Virus record (IMG/VR): IMGVR_UViG_3300031963_005574
Coordinates: 1 to 64,000 of that record
Length of the DNA stretch: 64,000 bases
Strand: one strand, 5' to 3'
Source of the DNA: a virus
The first letter of the stretch is position 1, and every line of letters starts with the position of its first letter. The notes beneath the pieces were generated by a model. It saw only the letters and a list, made by a program, of their open reading frames with translations. It was not told the DNA's origin and made no database searches. Position numbers and translations under genes: made by a program. Shown here in pieces: positions 63,678 to 64,000 of the stretch.

Positions 63678-64000
63678 TTAGCCACCAAATACAATTGACA
63701 TTGCAATTGCTTTACCTGTTGTCGCCGCAGACTGAATCGATGTATTAAGTGATGTACTCAATTTTTGTGAAGTTATGCTGCCATCTGGAATAACAAATGC
63801 GTTTGCCGTTGTGTACATAGTGGCAACACGCACCAATTCACCATTAGCAGGAATTTCATCTAATGTAATTGTCTGTAAAGCGGTATTTACAGTATAATCA
63901 TTTATAGACTGGACAATACCGTCAATTGTTACAATAAGTGTTTCACGGGCCTGAGGATTAAATCCTAAGTTAAATGTAGCAGTTGTACCAGTTGATATTG
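63678..64000 (-). CDS. Tail fibre protein, C-terminal part (start outside window)
   Basis: An open frame runs in from the right edge and stops with TAA at 63678-63680. The last 107 or so residues include ETLIVTIDGIVQSINDYTVN and IPDGSITSQKLSTSLNTS, and end with GKAIAMSIVFGG, a termination seen in many fibre proteins of aquatic T4-like phages. The start lies beyond 64000. Confidence 0.8.
   Translation of the reverse strand, partial: ISTGTTATFNLGFNPQARETLIVTIDGIVQSINDYTVNTALQTITLDEIPANGELVRVATMYTTANAFVIPDGSITSQKLSTSLNTSIQSAATTGKAIAMSIVFGG

Noticed and set aside
1-64000. Search for tRNA genes, CRISPR arrays, insertion sequences and integrase/attachment sites
   Set aside because: I saw no cloverleaf, no regularly spaced repeats, no transposase or integrase-like protein, and all gaps are under about 160 bases.

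Overview
This window is a piece of the genome of a T4-type myovirus of the aquatic (cyanophage/pelagiphage-like) kind. The evidence is a near-complete set of T4 core genes in T4-like order: neck gp13-gp14, gp15, terminase gp16/gp17, sheath gp18, tube gp19, portal gp20, prohead core gp67, protease gp21, scaffold gp22, capsid gp23, UvsY, UvsW, sigma gp55, gp47/gp46, clamp gp45, clamp loader gp44/gp62, RegA, polymerase gp43, UvsX and helicase gp41. Accessory genes typical of aquatic T4-like phages are also present: peptide deformylase, Hsp20, 2OG-Fe(II) oxygenases, an A-type Fe-S carrier and a CobS/CobT-like pair. Every gene I can support is on the minus strand, so transcription runs from position 64000 towards 1. 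Genes are tightly packed, and many start and stop codons overlap as ATGA or TAATG. I see no tRNA gene, CRISPR array or photosynthesis gene, so the host cannot be named. Consensus sigma70-type promoters suggest an ordinary bacterial housekeeping sigma factor.

Layout from right to left. 64000-59944 is a tail-fibre/adhesin module: a partial fibre C-terminus, two paralogous fibre-like proteins, a 46-aa fibre-head-like ORF and an 815-aa glycine-rich protein made of three repeats. 59943-45160 is the neck, terminase, tail tube/sheath, portal, prohead and capsid block. It contains a Dps-like ferritin between gp16 and gp17, and its late promoters share a TAAATA core (TATAAATA, xCTAAATA, TTTAAATA). 45129-42812 holds UvsY, UvsW and an Sm-like protein. 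42797-37066 is sugar cluster B: B12-type radical SAM enzyme, split TPP enzyme, GHMP heptose-kinase-like protein, PLP dehydrase with active-site His, and epimerase. 37066-33168 holds gp55, gp47, gp46 and peptide deformylase. 33175-26255 is an early accessory island: DruA/DUF4338-like protein, 30-aa leader ORF, CobT-like, CobS-like, DUF262-HNH nuclease and HTH protein. It is driven by consensus sigma70 promoters, most of which are fused to hairpins. 26184-10246 is the replication block, with a putative restriction-modification cassette inside the clamp-loader operon. 10207-7473 holds a PD-(D/E)XK nuclease, a ligase-like protein and an IscA-like carrier. 7457-1067 is sugar cluster A, and an NMNAT-like/P-loop kinase fusion runs off the left edge.

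The most unusual content is in the two sugar clusters. Cluster A joins a 2-epi-5-epi-valiolone-synthase-like cyclase to an SDR, a kinase-fold protein, a nucleotidyltransferase, a TylF-like methyltransferase and glycosyltransferase-like proteins, which is the gene logic of C7-cyclitol (validamycin/acarbose-type) activation. Cluster B contains a heptose-7-phosphate-kinase-like protein and a split TPP enzyme. Both clusters could draw on sedoheptulose 7-phosphate. Other items worth attention are a multi-pass membrane/coiled-coil protein that carries the same TLESFF clamp-binding-like motif as the polymerase C-terminus, the R-M cassette between gp44 and gp62, and the nuclease-ligase pair. All functions are read from sequence motifs and gene order only; no database search was possible.
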